Source: CAYLSO01 sp964386525
GTDB taxonomy: Bacteria > Eisenbacteria > RBG-16-71-46 > DASYSL01
NCBI GenBank assembly: GCA_964386525.1
Contig: CAYLSO010000013.1
Location: 1 to 6,034 of the forward strand
DNA: 6,034 nucleotides
Direction of reading: 5' to 3'
The translations under genes were made by a program, and so were the position numbers. Positions 5,514 to 6,034 of the stretch are shown here, one piece after another; position 1 is the first letter of the stretch; each line of letters opens with the position of its first letter. The notes beneath the pieces are model-generated. The model searched no databases. It was given only the letters and a program-made list of their open reading frames with translations, and was not told where the DNA came from.

Positions 5514-6034
5514 ATGACGACCACGCCACCCGATCTCTCCCAGCTGCGCCTGAACCGCGACGAGGCCGCCTCCGCCGACGACCGGGGCTCGCGCTTGCCC
5601 TGGATCCTCGGTCTTCTGGCCGCGGCCATCGTGGCCGGAATGCTGTGGTTCGTGCTCGTCCCGAAGGGCCCGGTGGTGCGGACCGCCGTCGCGGAGGTCA
5701 CGGGCGGGGCCCCGGCCCCCGGCGCCGGTCTGTCGGCCAACGGCTACGTGGTGGCGCAGACCAAGGCCTCGGTCTCGGCGCGCATCATCGGCCGCATGGT
5801 CTACCTCGGCGTGCACGAGGGCTCGGTGGTGCGCCGCGGGCAGACCCTGGCGCGCATCGAGGACGGCGACTACCAGGCCGCGGTGGGGGCGGCGCGCGCC
5901 TCGGTGGCGCGGGCCGAGGCGGAGCTGGCGCAGGCGCGGCGGGATGCGGAGCGGGCCCAATCGCTCTACGAGCGGCAGGTCATCTCGAGCACCGAGATGG
6001 AGAACCAGCGCACGCGGGTCGGGATCCTGGCGGC
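5514..6034 (+). CDS. HlyD/MacA-type periplasmic adaptor (membrane fusion protein), 3' partial
   Basis: This is the N-terminal 173 codons of an efflux or export adaptor that runs off the right edge. A hydrophilic cytoplasmic tail (1-27) precedes one signal-anchor helix at about 29-49 (WILGLLAAAIVAGMLWFVLV). The first half of a lipoyl/biotinyl-like domain follows at about 74-117, with ANGYVVAQTKASVSARIIGR and then VHEGSVVRRGQTLARIED. An Ala/Arg/Glu-rich helix from 119 to about 155 (QAAVGAARASVARAEAELAQ) forms the first arm of the adaptor's coiled-coil hairpin, and LYERQVIS is a typical family sequence. Such adaptors link an inner-membrane pump, of RND or MacB-like ABC type, to an outer-membrane channel. 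The form with an N-terminal anchor and GYV-type barrel-sandwich domain is common before MacB-like ABC transporters, so I expect ATPase/permease genes downstream, outside this window. The ATG at 5514 fits both the helix and the candidate promoter 34 bp upstream. Confidence 0.9.
   Translation, partial: MTTTPPDLSQLRLNRDEAASADDRGSRLPWILGLLAAAIVAGMLWFVLVPKGPVVRTAVAEVTGGAPAPGAGLSANGYVVAQTKASVSARIIGRMVYLGVHEGSVVRRGQTLARIEDGDYQAAVGAARASVARAEAELAQARRDAERAQSLYERQVISSTEMENQRTRVGILA

Noticed and set aside
5226..5960. Minus-strand open frame of 244 codons at the right end
   Set aside because: It lies opposite the VTT-like and adaptor genes, both of which have recognisable families, and has no family signature itself.
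1..6034. CRISPR arrays, tRNA or rRNA genes, insertion sequences, toxin-antitoxin or phage-defence genes
   Set aside because: I saw no direct-repeat arrays, no tRNA-like or rRNA-like sequence, no transposase motifs and no defence-system domains. All coding space is explained by ordinary families.

Overview
The window is very GC-rich (clearly above 70%) and tightly packed. It holds five protein-coding genes, two of them cut by the window edges, and no RNA genes, mobile elements or CRISPR arrays that I can see. A periplasmic adaptor for a tripartite or MacB-type exporter at the right edge points to a diderm (Gram-negative-type) bacterium. Two intergenic sites share a TACCTT -7/-10-like box with a TTG element about 20 bp upstream. 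This resembles the promoter style of the Bacteroidota/FCB group and its high-GC relatives (Gemmatimonadota, Eisenbacteria and similar). That placement is a guess, because no taxonomic marker gene is present.

Layout: (1) 1-1177, plus strand, is the C-terminal part of an adenylate-forming enzyme of the PaaK/CapK family, open at the left edge. (2) 1174-2325, minus strand, is a GT4-type glycosyltransferase. It converges on the first gene so tightly that the two stop codons share the palindrome CTAG. Together these look like part of a surface-polysaccharide region. (3) 2326-2627 is a 302-bp divergent intergenic region, with a probable promoter for the glycosyltransferase, a six-tract G-quadruplex motif, and several inverted repeats ahead of the next gene. 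(4) 2628-4874, plus strand, is a large membrane-anchored GAF plus SpoIIE-type PP2C serine/threonine phosphatase with every metal-binding aspartate motif intact. (5) 4907-5455, plus strand, is a small VTT/DedA-like membrane protein 32 bp downstream, probably in the same operon. (6) 5514 to the right edge, plus strand, is the N-terminal part of an HlyD/MacA-type membrane fusion protein with its own candidate promoter.

How the parts may work together: the CapK-like enzyme and the glycosyltransferase would act in cytoplasmic assembly or modification of an envelope glycan. The phosphatase is probably an RsbU-like input to a partner-switching (anti-sigma/anti-anti-sigma) pathway, but no RsbV/RsbW-type partner lies inside the window. 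The VTT-like protein fits membrane or lipid homeostasis, and the adaptor starts a separate export operon. I found no convincing novel system. The most interesting non-coding signals are the G4 cluster and inverted repeats between the divergent genes, and the apparently leaderless TTG/TACCTT promoter of the glycosyltransferase.
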